Source of the DNA: Veillonella caviae
GTDB taxonomy: Bacteria; Bacillota; Negativicutes; Veillonellales; Veillonellaceae
Assembly: GCF_003992125.1 (NCBI RefSeq)
Contig: NZ_RQUY01000010.1
Location: forward strand, 19,096-83,095
Length of the DNA stretch: 64,000 bases
Direction of reading: 5' to 3'
Shown here: positions 36,485 to 45,260 of the stretch, piece by piece
Numbering within the stretch: the first letter of the stretch is position 1
Layout: the number at the start of each line of letters is the position of its first letter
Program-made: the position numbers and the translations under genes
The notes under the pieces: model-generated
What the model saw: only the letters and a program-made list of their open reading frames with translations
What the model was told of the DNA's origin: nothing
The model's database searches: none

Positions 36485-38656
36485 ATGTTAACAAAGAAAG
36501 CCTATAAAAGTATGCTGGCAGCGTCAGTATTGACTACCATTATGGGGACTGGCAGTGTATTTGCTGCAGAAATACAAGCAGGCTATACTCCAGATATGAA
36601 TATAGTGACTAGTACTGATATGGCTACTAGACGAGATGTGCGCACAGAAACAAATCTGTATAATGAACAAAATACAGTTGTAACTAATGCTGCTGATGAA
36701 ACTGATGCGGCAATATTAGCTGCTCGTGGGGATACTGCATTATCTCAAGATGGTACTGTTGTACAAGGTTCTGATGGTACAGTAACCGTTAATAATGCAG
36801 CATTAAAAACAGATGACAATCAAGTTAAAATGATTTCCAAAACTACTGGTGGTACAGATTTGGACAAAGCTGCGGAAAATGGTCAAACACAAACTGTTAC
36901 ATCTATTGAGGCACAATATGTAACATCTGTTAATGCAGAAACAGTAAATCCGTTTGTTGGTAAAACAATTTCTGGCATCTCTATTTCTGGTGTATCTGAA
37001 GCACAAGCGGTACAATTAATGCCGATTCTTACTGAGAAGGTAGGCGATGTAGTTGCCGTTGATAATATACTTAAAGATGTGCAAAATTTAGGTAATACAG
37101 GTTATTTTTCTGAAGTTAACCCAATTTTTACTACCGTTCCAGAAGGTGTAAAATTAGATTTTGCAGTAGTCGTTAATCCAGTTGTGCATGGTGTTACATT
37201 TGAAGGTAATACTGTTTATACATCAGAAGTATTAACTAATTATATGGCTCTACCACAAGATCAAGTGCTAAACTCTGTCTATGTGGGACAAAAAATTCAA
37301 GGTATTAATGCTGCATATGCGCGCGATGGATATATGTTGGCTCACGTAGATGGCGTGGCAGTAGATGATAATGGTATTCTCCATATTCGCGTAGTAGAGG
37401 GTGTAGTAGAAGATATCATCCCTGCAGGAAATAAAAAGACTCGCGATAAGGTTATCACTCGGGAATTTGTACAAAAGAAAGGTAAACCGTTTAACAAGTT
37501 CTTGGTTCGTCGATCTGTAGAACGGGTATATAACTTAGGTTTCTTTGATGATGTAAATGTAAGAATGTTACCAGGCAATGAAAATCCTAATAATGTTATT
37601 ATCGAAGTCGATGTGTTAGAACATAAAACAGGTACTGTTACCTTAGGTGCAGGCTACTCTAAATCTGATGGCTTGGTGGGTATTATCGAATTTGGGGAAG
37701 AAAATTTCCGAGGTACAGGTGATAAATTTAAAGTACATTGGGAAATCGGAGGTAAAGATAATTACAAAAATTATCAAGTATCTTATTTGAAACCTTGGAT
37801 TGATAGTAAAGGGACTTCCCTTGGTTTTTCATACTTTAATCGCGAAGATGAATACACTGATTACAATGAAAATGGTTCTGAAGTGGCAGAATATAATAAA
37901 AAATCTCGTGGATTTAACATTTCTTTTGGACGCCAAACAGGAGAATATACTCGTGATTATTTAACCCTAGAGTCTCGTAAAGATGAATATAAATGGGATG
38001 ATGATGACAGTTCAGGATACCGATATGACAGAAATGCTGGGGCAGGTAATCGTTGGGATAATGGCAGCTATAATTTTGCCGATGATAACTATGTAGAAAA
38101 CAACTTTGGACGTATTAATTCTGCTACATGGCAAAAAGTATATGATTCCCGTGACAATATTTATGAACCAACTCGTGGTCGTCGTATTTCTTATACTGCA
38201 CAATGGGCAGGTCATGGCTTAGGCGGTGATTTTGATTTCTATAAATTTACTGCTGAAACGCGGATGTATAAAAAAATAGGTGCTAAAAATGTCTTGGCAT
38301 TCCGTGCTCGTGCAGGTTTTATCCAAGGTGATGCACCATATAGCCAATTGTTCACTTTAGGTGGTGCAGACTCTTTACGTGGTTATGAAGATGACCAATT
38401 CCGCGGTAAAAAAATGTATAATGCTACTTTGGAATTCCGATTCCCATTAGTTAAAAAAGTCACTGGTGTTTTATTCGCTGATATCGGTGATGCTTGGGAT
38501 GCGCCTAATGTTACATGGTATGATAGTAAAAAATCCTTTAACTATGGCGTTGGTGCCGGCGTCCGTGTCACTACACCTATTGGTCCAGTAAAACTTGATT
38601 ATGGTGTTGGTAAGGACGAAAATAAATTCCACTTTAGCTTTGGTACACAATTCTAA
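36485..38656 (+). CDS. bamA: Outer-membrane protein assembly factor BamA
   Basis: A 723-residue Omp85 protein that folds beta-barrel proteins into the outer membrane. It has a signal peptide (to ~27), then an unusual ~125-residue Thr/Asn/Asp-rich segment (~28-155). About three POTRA domains follow (~157-231, 232-306, 307-381) instead of the five in E. coli. The 16-strand barrel (382-723) has the LRGY version of the VRGF motif on loop 6 and a C-terminal QF. It leads a unit with three OmpH/Skp-like chaperones, lpxD and an acyltransferase. AGGAGG precedes the start. Placement next to tamB suggests cooperation. Confidence 0.95.
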   Translation: MLTKKAYKSMLAASVLTTIMGTGSVFAAEIQAGYTPDMNIVTSTDMATRRDVRTETNLYNEQNTVVTNAADETDAAILAARGDTALSQDGTVVQGSDGTVTVNNAALKTDDNQVKMISKTTGGTDLDKAAENGQTQTVTSIEAQYVTSVNAETVNPFVGKTISGISISGVSEAQAVQLMPILTEKVGDVVAVDNILKDVQNLGNTGYFSEVNPIFTTVPEGVKLDFAVVVNPVVHGVTFEGNTVYTSEVLTNYMALPQDQVLNSVYVGQKIQGINAAYARDGYMLAHVDGVAVDDNGILHIRVVEGVVEDIIPAGNKKTRDKVITREFVQKKGKPFNKFLVRRSVERVYNLGFFDDVNVRMLPGNENPNNVIIEVDVLEHKTGTVTLGAGYSKSDGLVGIIEFGEENFRGTGDKFKVHWEIGGKDNYKNYQVSYLKPWIDSKGTSLGFSYFNREDEYTDYNENGSEVAEYNKKSRGFNISFGRQTGEYTRDYLTLESRKDEYKWDDDDSSGYRYDRNAGAGNRWDNGSYNFADDNYVENNFGRINSATWQKVYDSRDNIYEPTRGRRISYTAQWAGHGLGGDFDFYKFTAETRMYKKIGAKNVLAFRARAGFIQGDAPYSQLFTLGGADSLRGYEDDQFRGKKMYNATLEFRFPLVKKVTGVLFADIGDAWDAPNVTWYDSKKSFNYGVGAGVRVTTPIGPVKLDYGVGKDENKFHFSFGTQF

Positions 38657-38672
38657 TATTGATATGTATTAT

Positions 38673-38705
38673 GGTGAAAGCTCCTTCTCAGAGGATGCTT
38701 TCACC
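38673..38705 (+). other. Stable hairpin between bamA and the first ompH gene
   Basis: Nine base pairs GGTGAAAGC/GCTTTCACC (38673-38681 with 38697-38705) with three further inner pairs and one bulge. No T tract follows, so it looks like an mRNA stabiliser, processing site or partial attenuator rather than a full terminator. Confidence 0.55.
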
Positions 38706-38807
38706 AATATCTCTATTAAGGGCAGTACAAAAATAGTTTATGTATAAACATATGAAACTATTATGTATTGTCAAAATCTATAATTTCAGAAATGAGGAAA
38801 TTTAATT

Positions 38808-39290
38808 ATGATGAGAATGATGAATAACAAGACGAATGTGAAGATATTCTCTATTGTTATTGCTGCGGTGTTTATTATTGGTATTGGTGCATTAGCGTAT
38901 ACTCAAATGGCAACGCCTGGCGTTAGTGCCGCAAGTAATATAGGTGTTGTAGATACATCTCGCATGATGTCTCAAGAAAACCCAGTTTTTCTTAAAGCTG
39001 CCAGTGATTATACAGCATACCGTAATCAATTGACTACGGAAGCACAAACTAAAATTGATGCTGCACAAGACGATGCAACAAAACAAAAAATTGCAGATGA
39101 AACAAGTACTACATTACAAAATAAAGATATGGAAATGGCAAAAGAAGTACGTGAAAAAACGATGGACGCTGCTAAATCCGTAGGTGAGGCAAAAGGTTTG
39201 AGCGTTGTCATGACGAAAGATACCGTATTGTATGGTGGTGTTGATATTACAGACCAAGTGCTTAAAAAACTGGCTTCTGATGCAAAATGA
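38808..39290 (+). CDS. OmpH/Skp-family periplasmic chaperone 1
   Basis: A 160-residue protein. An N-terminal hydrophobic anchor or signal (~12-35) is followed by the Skp/OmpH core: the first strand (IGVVDTSRMM), two long charged helices that form the tentacles, and the closing strand (GLSVVMTKDTVLYGGVDITDQVLKKL). Skp-type trimers hold unfolded outer-membrane proteins between Sec and Bam. The uncleaved-looking N-terminus may tether it to the inner membrane. It directly follows bamA, as in many diderms. Two further family members follow in tandem. Confidence 0.85.
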   Translation: MMRMMNNKTNVKIFSIVIAAVFIIGIGALAYTQMATPGVSAASNIGVVDTSRMMSQENPVFLKAASDYTAYRNQLTTEAQTKIDAAQDDATKQKIADETSTTLQNKDMEMAKEVREKTMDAAKSVGEAKGLSVVMTKDTVLYGGVDITDQVLKKLASDAK

Positions 39291-39322
39291 TGTATTATTA
39301 GGCGTCAATAAAGGTAACCTGT

Positions 39323-40288
39323 ATGAAATTAGATAAAACATATATAGGGTTAATCGCTTTCTTGCTAGTTGCATTAATAGCGATGTTCGGTGCTTATCGC
39401 TTTGTTACCAATCATCAAAACAATGGCCCTTCTATAGGTGTGGTTAGATTGGATGATGTGTTGGAAATGAATCCATCCTACGAAGATTATAAATTAGCGA
39501 AAGATGAATTATCACAATTGCAACATCAATATTCGATGGAACAAATGGCATTGAATCAAAAAGCACAATTGCAAGAAGAACAATTAAAAAACGTAGCGTT
39601 AAATGATACGTTAACAGATGCGCTCAATGTAGAATTGCAAACGCGTATAGGTATTAAGGAACAAGAATTAAACCAAAAGTTAAATGCTAAACGAGCGGAG
39701 TTATCTGCTAAGTATTTGTCAGAGTTGAAAGAGGCGCATAATGCGTACGATTTAGAGATTGTAAATTTACAATTAGATTTGTATGCCTTTGATAGTCGCA
39801 TCTATATTGATGAAGCACAAAAAAATGCGGCAGATGCTGAAAAGGCTGAAAAAGAAGCTCGATTAAAGGCGTTGTTGGAAAAGAGAAAGCCATCTAATGT
39901 TGATATTGAACAGATTCAACAAAAAATTCAATCTGAATTAGAGCCTATGAAACGTGAAGGGGAAGCGGAATTAAAACAATATGCTGAAACTATTCAAGCT
40001 GATTTAGTAAAAAAACGAGATACTATGATGCAAACACAGGTACAAGAAGTTATGGCGAAACATAATTTGCCTGTTCCGCAGGAGTGGAATGATAGCTGGG
40101 CGCAACGTTTATCTGATAAAGAAGCAGAAGTAAATGCGCTTCATGATGCTTTATTAGAAGATATTCGAATGAGAGCTAGTGTGGTTGCCAATGAACAGCA
40201 GTTAGATTTAGTTTTAATCGATGATGGTGGAAATATAAAAGGACTCGACATTACTGATGCTATAAAAGCGTCTTATCGAGTTCAGTAA
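39323..40288 (+). CDS. Long OmpH/Skp-like protein 2
   Basis: A 321-residue protein, about twice the usual Skp length. The N-terminal hydrophobic segment (~8-28) is followed by an OmpH-type first strand (IGVVRLDDVLEMNP), then nearly 220 residues of Gln/Glu/Lys/Ala-rich helix, and a closing strand like that of Skp (LDLVLIDDGGNIKGLDITDAI). The central part looks like two helical hairpins in series, with EIVNLQLDLYAFDSRIYIDEAQ between them. It would form a longer clamp, or a pseudo-dimer, in the periplasm. The class is supported by both end strands and by its neighbours; the exact role is unknown. Confidence 0.75.
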   Translation: MKLDKTYIGLIAFLLVALIAMFGAYRFVTNHQNNGPSIGVVRLDDVLEMNPSYEDYKLAKDELSQLQHQYSMEQMALNQKAQLQEEQLKNVALNDTLTDALNVELQTRIGIKEQELNQKLNAKRAELSAKYLSELKEAHNAYDLEIVNLQLDLYAFDSRIYIDEAQKNAADAEKAEKEARLKALLEKRKPSNVDIEQIQQKIQSELEPMKREGEAELKQYAETIQADLVKKRDTMMQTQVQEVMAKHNLPVPQEWNDSWAQRLSDKEAEVNALHDALLEDIRMRASVVANEQQLDLVLIDDGGNIKGLDITDAIKASYRVQ

Positions 40289-40299
40289 GGAGTAAATCA

Positions 40300-40803
40300 A
40301 TGAATAAAAAAATGAAATCTTTAGTATTAGGTGCAACATTGTTAGTAGCATTACCAATCTTAGGTGGTTGTGGCAATAATAATATTGGTTATGTAGACTC
40401 TATGAAAGTAGCTAATAGCACTGAAAAAGGATTAGCTATTACAAAAGAAATTAATGCAAAAGATAAAGAATTACAAGCTAAAGTTGCTGCTGCTGATGAA
40501 GCATCTAGACAACAAGTGATTCAACAAGCTCGTCAAGAATTTACAGCATTTTCAAATGCCAAAGCATCTGAATATAGACAATATCAAGAACAACAAATTA
40601 ATGAATTAGTAAAAGAGAAAAAACTTGATGTTATCATCGAGAAAGGCGCTGTTGTTGGTGGCGGCACAGATGTAACTGACGATTTAATCAATAAAATGGG
40701 CAAAGCATCCGATGCTGATATTAAAGCTGCTGAAAATGAAGCTAATGCAGCAGCTAGTCAGGATGCTCAAGCACAGGCTCAACCTCAAGAGTCAGCCCAA
40801 TAG
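40300..40803 (+). CDS. OmpH/Skp-like lipoprotein 3
   Basis: A 167-residue OmpH-family protein with a lipoprotein signal: the lipobox LGGC has its cysteine at residue 24. The core starts with NIGYVDSMKV and ends with KLDVIIEKGAVVGGGTDVTDDLINKM, the same closing pattern as the two upstream paralogues. A ~25-residue Ala/Gln-rich tail follows. Lipidation would attach this chaperone-like protein to a membrane, unlike soluble Skp. It lies 11 bases after the previous gene and is followed by lpxD. Confidence 0.85.
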   Translation: MNKKMKSLVLGATLLVALPILGGCGNNNIGYVDSMKVANSTEKGLAITKEINAKDKELQAKVAAADEASRQQVIQQARQEFTAFSNAKASEYRQYQEQQINELVKEKKLDVIIEKGAVVGGGTDVTDDLINKMGKASDADIKAAENEANAAASQDAQAQAQPQESAQ

Positions 40804-40832
40804 ATCTGAATTAGTTTAGGGGGAATGCAACA

Positions 40833-41864
40833 GTGGATAAAACTGTACTGGAATTAGCAACATTAGTAAATGGTCGCGTTGTAGGTGATGAATCTGTAGT
40901 TATTACAGAAACACGTGGATTTGAGCAATCTGTACCGCAAGCGATTACTTTTGCTATTGGAGAATATGTAGAATATATTGGATTGTGTAAAGCTGGCGCT
41001 ATTATTTTAGAAGAAGAAGTTAATGATGCGCCTATGACTCAAATTATCGTAGACAATGCTAAAGCTGCATTTGCTCAAATTTTGCAATTATTTCACCCTC
41101 CAGTAGTGGTGCCACGTGAAATTCATCCTACCGCTATTATTGGTGAAAATGTATCTATTGGTGAAAATGTAGCCATTGGTGCATACTGCGTAATTAATGA
41201 TAACGCTGTTATTGGTGACAATGTAACAATTCGTCCATATGTGTATATTGGACATAATACGCGTTTGGGTAATGATTGTGATATTTATGCGGGGGCTATT
41301 GTACATGAAAATTGTGTATTAGGTAATCGTGTAGTACTTCGAGCAAAAGCTGTTATCGGTGGAGAGGGCTTTGGTTTTGCTACTGAGGACGGTATACATA
41401 CACATATTCCTCAAGTGGGTAATGTAGTTCTTGAAGATGATGTAGAAATAGGCTCTTGTACGACTATCGACAATGCTACCATGGGATCTACATTAGTGCG
41501 AAAAGGAACTAAAATAGATAATCTAGTTCATCTTGGGCATAATGTGGAAATTGGTGAAAATTGTTTCCTCATCGCTCAAGTAGGTATCGCAGGTAGTACA
41601 AAGTGTGGCAATAATGTTATCTTCGCAGGACAAACAGGATGTACGGGTCATATTACAATTGGCGATAATGCTAAATTTGCAGGTAAGACTGGGATTACAG
41701 GCAATGTGCCAGCAAACGCAATTATGGCTGGTTATCCAATGCGTCCTCATAAAGAATGGCTAAAATTAGCTGCTTATGAAACCCGTTTGCCAGATATGAC
41801 TAAAACGATTAAACAGTTACAAAAAGAAATTGACGCTTTAAAAGCACAGCTGAAGGAGAGCTAA
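40833..41864 (+). CDS. lpxD: UDP-3-O-(3-hydroxyacyl)glucosamine N-acyltransferase LpxD
   Basis: A 343-residue enzyme for the third lipid A step, adding the second hydroxyacyl chain to the amine of UDP-acyl-glucosamine. An N-terminal uridine-binding domain (1-~100) is followed by a left-handed beta helix of hexapeptide repeats (IGENVSIGENVAIGAY and so on) and a C-terminal helix. The catalytic His block LVHLGHNVEIGENC is present. The start is GTG with AGGGGGA upstream. It follows the OmpH genes, the usual bamA-skp-lpxD order. Confidence 0.95.
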   Translation: MDKTVLELATLVNGRVVGDESVVITETRGFEQSVPQAITFAIGEYVEYIGLCKAGAIILEEEVNDAPMTQIIVDNAKAAFAQILQLFHPPVVVPREIHPTAIIGENVSIGENVAIGAYCVINDNAVIGDNVTIRPYVYIGHNTRLGNDCDIYAGAIVHENCVLGNRVVLRAKAVIGGEGFGFATEDGIHTHIPQVGNVVLEDDVEIGSCTTIDNATMGSTLVRKGTKIDNLVHLGHNVEIGENCFLIAQVGIAGSTKCGNNVIFAGQTGCTGHITIGDNAKFAGKTGITGNVPANAIMAGYPMRPHKEWLKLAAYETRLPDMTKTIKQLQKEIDALKAQLKES

Positions 41865-41871
41865 TGCATCT

Positions 41872-42774
41872 ATGTATAGGTTTATGAAGTTGTTAAGTGC
41901 CCTCGTATGTATGTTGCCACATGGGATACAATATGCACTAGGCACGCTGTTGGGGGAAATTGCTTGGCTTGCAGTGCCACCTAAACGTAAACGGCTAGCT
42001 ATTGGGCAAATTTTATTTTGTAAAATCACAGATGATCCTACAGAGGCGAAGCGTATTGCAAAATCTAGTACTACTCGTTTTGGACGTATGATTATAGATG
42101 TATTACGATATCCAGAGATTAAAGATGGTGATTATCTCGATATGATTGAATTTATCAATCGCGAGTATTTAGATGACGCTTTAGCCGATGGTAAAGGTGC
42201 TATTGTAGCAGCTATGCATAGTGGTAACTGGGAATTACTTGGTGGCGTTCTTGCATCTGAAGGCTATCCACTTATTTCGGTAGCCATGAAACAGAAGGGT
42301 GATGCAGATAAATTTATTAATGAGTACCGTCGATTAATGCATCAACATGTTACATATAAGACTGGTGTTAGAGAAATGGTAAGAGAACTTAAAAATGGTG
42401 CATTTTTAGGTTTGATTATGGATCAAGATCCTGGTGATGATGGTGTATTAGTACCGTTTTTTGGCTATGAAACATTAACAGCTGTTGGCCCGGCTGTACT
42501 TGGACGTATGCAGGACGTACCGATTATATTTGTAACTATGCATTATAGTCCATACTCAGGTAAACATGAACTTGTAGTACATCCACCAATTTATGCGGAG
42601 AAGACTGATGATAAAAAACGTGATGTAGCTGTTACAACAACATTATTAAGTGAATTTATGGAAGATTATATCCGTAGATATCCAGAAGATTGGTTTTGGT
42701 TACATAACCGTTGGAAATGGACTCGTCGTTATTATGGGGACAAAATTGAAACTCCACCAGATGTGTATCATTAA
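41872..42774 (+). CDS. LpxL/HtrB-family lipid A acyltransferase 1
   Basis: A 300-residue inner-membrane acyltransferase adding a secondary acyl chain to Kdo-lipid A, or a related lysophospholipid acyltransferase. A hydrophobic N-terminal segment is followed by the HX4E catalytic motif (MHSGNWELLGG) and the DQDPGDDGVLVPFFG block. The C-terminal WFWLHNRWKWTR is typical of the LpxL/LpxM group. It is one of two such genes in the locus (the other at 54526). It closes the bamA unit at a strong terminator. The acyl chain and position cannot be predicted. Confidence 0.88.
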   Translation: MYRFMKLLSALVCMLPHGIQYALGTLLGEIAWLAVPPKRKRLAIGQILFCKITDDPTEAKRIAKSSTTRFGRMIIDVLRYPEIKDGDYLDMIEFINREYLDDALADGKGAIVAAMHSGNWELLGGVLASEGYPLISVAMKQKGDADKFINEYRRLMHQHVTYKTGVREMVRELKNGAFLGLIMDQDPGDDGVLVPFFGYETLTAVGPAVLGRMQDVPIIFVTMHYSPYSGKHELVVHPPIYAEKTDDKKRDVAVTTTLLSEFMEDYIRRYPEDWFWLHNRWKWTRRYYGDKIETPPDVYH

Positions 42775-42809
42775 ATCTATAGATGTATCACTAGTTAGAT
42801 TCAATTGAT

Positions 42810-42862
42810 AAAACGGCATTATATGTGTTTGTAAAAATATATATGATGCCGTTTTTTTTTTT
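42810..42862 (+). terminator. Strong terminator closing the bamA-lpxD unit
   Basis: A 10-bp stem AAAACGGCAT/ATGCCGTTTT (42810-42819 with 42846-42855) with an A/T-rich loop and a run of more than ten T residues. Confidence 0.88.
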
Positions 42863-42893
42863 GGCTTTCATAACGAGAAATACTGTTAAATTC

Positions 42894-42922
42894 TTGTAAC
42901 AGCTATGCAAATAGGGTATAAT
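42894..42922 (+). promoter_or_regulatory. Predicted promoter for lpxC-fabZ-lpxA
   Basis: TTGTAA (42894-42899) and a perfect TATAAT (42917-42922) with a 17-base spacer, 49 bases before lpxC. Confidence 0.7.
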
Positions 42923-42971
42923 ACATTATGGTGTATAGTAAACGTGAATTTACATATGAAAGGACTTTCTT

Positions 42972-43811
42972 ATGAGTAAGCCACAACAAACAATTAAACA
43001 GGCTGTTTCATATCAAGGGATTGGCCTTCATAGCGGAGAACCAGTAACAATGGTTTTCAAACCGGCACCAGATAATACCGGTATTGTGTTTGTCCGTACG
43101 GATATCGAAGGTATGCCTTCTGTGCGAGCACACATTGATAATGTGACGAACACTATTCGAGCTACTACATTAGAAAATGGTGATGCCAAGGTTTTCACTG
43201 TAGAACATGTTCTAGCTGCGTTCAGTGCTATGAATATTGATAACTGCTATATTGAAATGGATTCGCCTGAACCTCCTGTAGGAGATGGTAGCAGTGCTGT
43301 TTTTGTAGATTTAATTTTACAAGCAGGTATACAAGAGCAAAAGAGTTTGCGCCAAGTATACAAAGTGAAGAAAAGCCATACAATTTATGATGGTCATCGA
43401 TTTATACTTATCGTACCTTATGATGGGTATCGTGTAACGTTTACCTCTGTAAATCCTCATCCACTACTTGGTACACAGCAATGTGATTTCGATGTAACAC
43501 CAGAGTATTTTAAGGAACATATCAGTGCAGCTCGGACTATTGGATTTGTAAAAGAATTAGAACAATTACAAGCTATGGGTCTCGCAAAGGGCGGTAATAC
43601 AGATAATGCATTAGTCTATGATGACGAAACATGTTTGTCTGTACCTAGATTTGATGATGAACTAGTTCGCCACAAAGCTCTTGATGTTATAGGGGATTTA
43701 TATTTACTAGGCCCTATTGAAGGCCATGTAATTGCGTTAAAATCGAGCCATGAACTAAATTCTTGCTTGGCTCGTAGTATAATGGAAGAAATAAGGGAGA
43801 CACAGCAATGA
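42972..43811 (+). CDS. lpxC: UDP-3-O-acyl-N-acetylglucosamine deacetylase LpxC
   Basis: A 279-residue zinc enzyme, the committed step of lipid A synthesis. The zinc ligands are seen at H79 (VEHVLAAF), H234 and D238 (HKALDVIGD), with the catalytic His in IEGHVIAL. The N-terminal SYQGIGLHSGEPV block is typical. Its stop overlaps the fabZ start. Compared with E. coli LpxC (305 residues), it lacks only a short C-terminal tail, the part recognised by FtsH in E. coli. It begins the lpxC-fabZ-lpxA unit. Confidence 0.96.
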   Translation: MSKPQQTIKQAVSYQGIGLHSGEPVTMVFKPAPDNTGIVFVRTDIEGMPSVRAHIDNVTNTIRATTLENGDAKVFTVEHVLAAFSAMNIDNCYIEMDSPEPPVGDGSSAVFVDLILQAGIQEQKSLRQVYKVKKSHTIYDGHRFILIVPYDGYRVTFTSVNPHPLLGTQQCDFDVTPEYFKEHISAARTIGFVKELEQLQAMGLAKGGNTDNALVYDDETCLSVPRFDDELVRHKALDVIGDLYLLGPIEGHVIALKSSHELNSCLARSIMEEIRETQQ

Positions 43812-44233
43812 TTCTTAATCATGAAGATATTTTAGAAATTTTACCACATCGTTACCCAATGCTTTTGGTAGATCGAATTATCGAACTTGAGCCAATGAAA
43901 CGTGCTGTAGGCATTAAAAATGCTACATTTAATGAATTATTCTTCCAAGGTCATTTCCCTGGTAACCCTGTTATGCCTGGCGTATTGTTAACAGAAGCAA
44001 TTGCACAAGTTGGTGGTATTGCATTATTATATCCAGAAGAAAACAGAGGGTTAACACCTATGTTTACAGGCATTGACAAGGTGCGTTTCCGTCATCCAGT
44101 AAAACCAGGAGATGTAGTTCGTATGGAAGTGGATATTGTTAAGATAAAAGGTCGTATGGGCAAGGTAGAAGGTCGCGCTTATGTAGGCGACAAACTTTGT
44201 GCTAGCGGTGAATACATGTTTGCCCTTGTATAA
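43808..44233 (+). CDS. fabZ: 3-hydroxyacyl-ACP dehydratase FabZ
   Basis: A 141-residue hot-dog fold enzyme that dehydrates hydroxyacyl-ACP in fatty acid synthesis. It competes with LpxA/LpxD for the same substrates, which explains its place between lpxC and lpxA. Catalytic H49 (FFQGHFPGNPVMPG) and E63 (LLTEAIAQ) are present. The start overlaps lpxC by 4 bases. Confidence 0.96.
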   Translation: MILNHEDILEILPHRYPMLLVDRIIELEPMKRAVGIKNATFNELFFQGHFPGNPVMPGVLLTEAIAQVGGIALLYPEENRGLTPMFTGIDKVRFRHPVKPGDVVRMEVDIVKIKGRMGKVEGRAYVGDKLCASGEYMFALV

Positions 44234-44254
44234 TAGACTTAAGGAGTGATTATA

Positions 44255-45067
44255 GTGATAGTTGTAGGCATGGAACATGCGGAATCCAACATCCATAGTA
44301 CAGCCATTGTACATCCGAATGCTAAATTGGGCAAAGATGTTATCGTAGGACCCGGTGCAGTTATTGGGGAAAATGTAATTATTGGAGATGGCACACAAAT
44401 TGGTGCTAATGTTGTCATTGGAGGGTGGACAACCATAGGTAAGCGTTGTGAAATTTATCCAAGTGCTTCCATTGGTTTAGAACCGCAAGATTTAAAGTTT
44501 AAAGGCGAAAAAAGCTATTGTCATATTGGTGATGAAACTGTTATCCGTGAGTTTGTAACGATTAGCCGAGCTACTGGAGAAGGTGAAGAAACTCGTGTTG
44601 GTAATAATTGTTTGCTTCAAGCGTGTACTCATGTAGCACATAATTGTATCGTTGGCAATAATGTTATTATGAGTAATTGTGCTGGATTGGCCGGTCATGC
44701 TGTAGTAGAAGATCGCGTTGTTATTGGTGGACTTGCAGGTGTACATCAATTTGTAAAAATTGGTCGCAATGCTATGGTTGGTGGCATGGCGAAAGTGGTA
44801 CAAGATATACCGCCATATGTAATTGCAGATGGTCAACCGGCACGTGTTATCGGCTTAAATTCTGTAGGTTTATCTCGTGCAGGTATTTCCGAGGAAGTGC
44901 GCCGCAATTTGAAACAAGCATTCCGTATTATTTATCGTTCTGGATTTAGTTTATCTCGAGCTATTGAAGAAATGGAGATGCAATTGGATTCTTCCCCAGA
45001 AATTGAAAACTTATTGCGCTTTTTGCGTAATGCTGATCGTGGTATTATGCGTACACGTCGCGATTAA
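44255..45067 (+). CDS. lpxA: UDP-N-acetylglucosamine acyltransferase LpxA
   Basis: A 270-residue trimeric enzyme that attaches the first hydroxyacyl chain to UDP-GlcNAc. Left-handed beta helix hexapeptides (IHSTAIVHPNAKLG, VIVGPGAVIG) fill residues ~12-185, and the catalytic His is H129 in THVAHNCIVGNN. The C-terminal helical domain has the GLNSVGLSRAG block. GTG 44255 is chosen because AAGGAG lies 8 bases upstream; GTG 44246 overlaps that site and ATG 44270 lacks one. A terminator follows. Confidence 0.94.
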   Translation: MIVVGMEHAESNIHSTAIVHPNAKLGKDVIVGPGAVIGENVIIGDGTQIGANVVIGGWTTIGKRCEIYPSASIGLEPQDLKFKGEKSYCHIGDETVIREFVTISRATGEGEETRVGNNCLLQACTHVAHNCIVGNNVIMSNCAGLAGHAVVEDRVVIGGLAGVHQFVKIGRNAMVGGMAKVVQDIPPYVIADGQPARVIGLNSVGLSRAGISEEVRRNLKQAFRIIYRSGFSLSRAIEEMEMQLDSSPEIENLLRFLRNADRGIMRTRRD

Positions 45068-45068
45068 T

Positions 45069-45115
45069 AAAACACTCTACATTTTGAATTGTTCAATATG
45101 TAGAGTGTTTTATTT
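45069..45115 (+). terminator. Terminator after lpxA
   Basis: A 14-bp perfect stem AAAACACTCTACAT/ATGTAGAGTGTTTT (45069-45082 with 45098-45111) and a T-rich tail. Confidence 0.88.
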
Positions 45116-45260
45116 TCATACTTTCATAGTAAAAAACACTGTTTTATAGTAAAATATACTGTATATGAGTATGTCTAAATATAGAGAAATTCATAGTCGA
45201 ATTGATATAAATTGCAAGGAATTAATATAAGTGGATGGTTTCCACATTGGAGGTATAGTC

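Noticed and set aside
44677..45149. Plus-strand frames inside and after lpxA (Cys/Trp/Arg-rich)
   Set aside because: The composition is typical of an out-of-frame reading of lpxA, and the second frame runs through the lpxA terminator.
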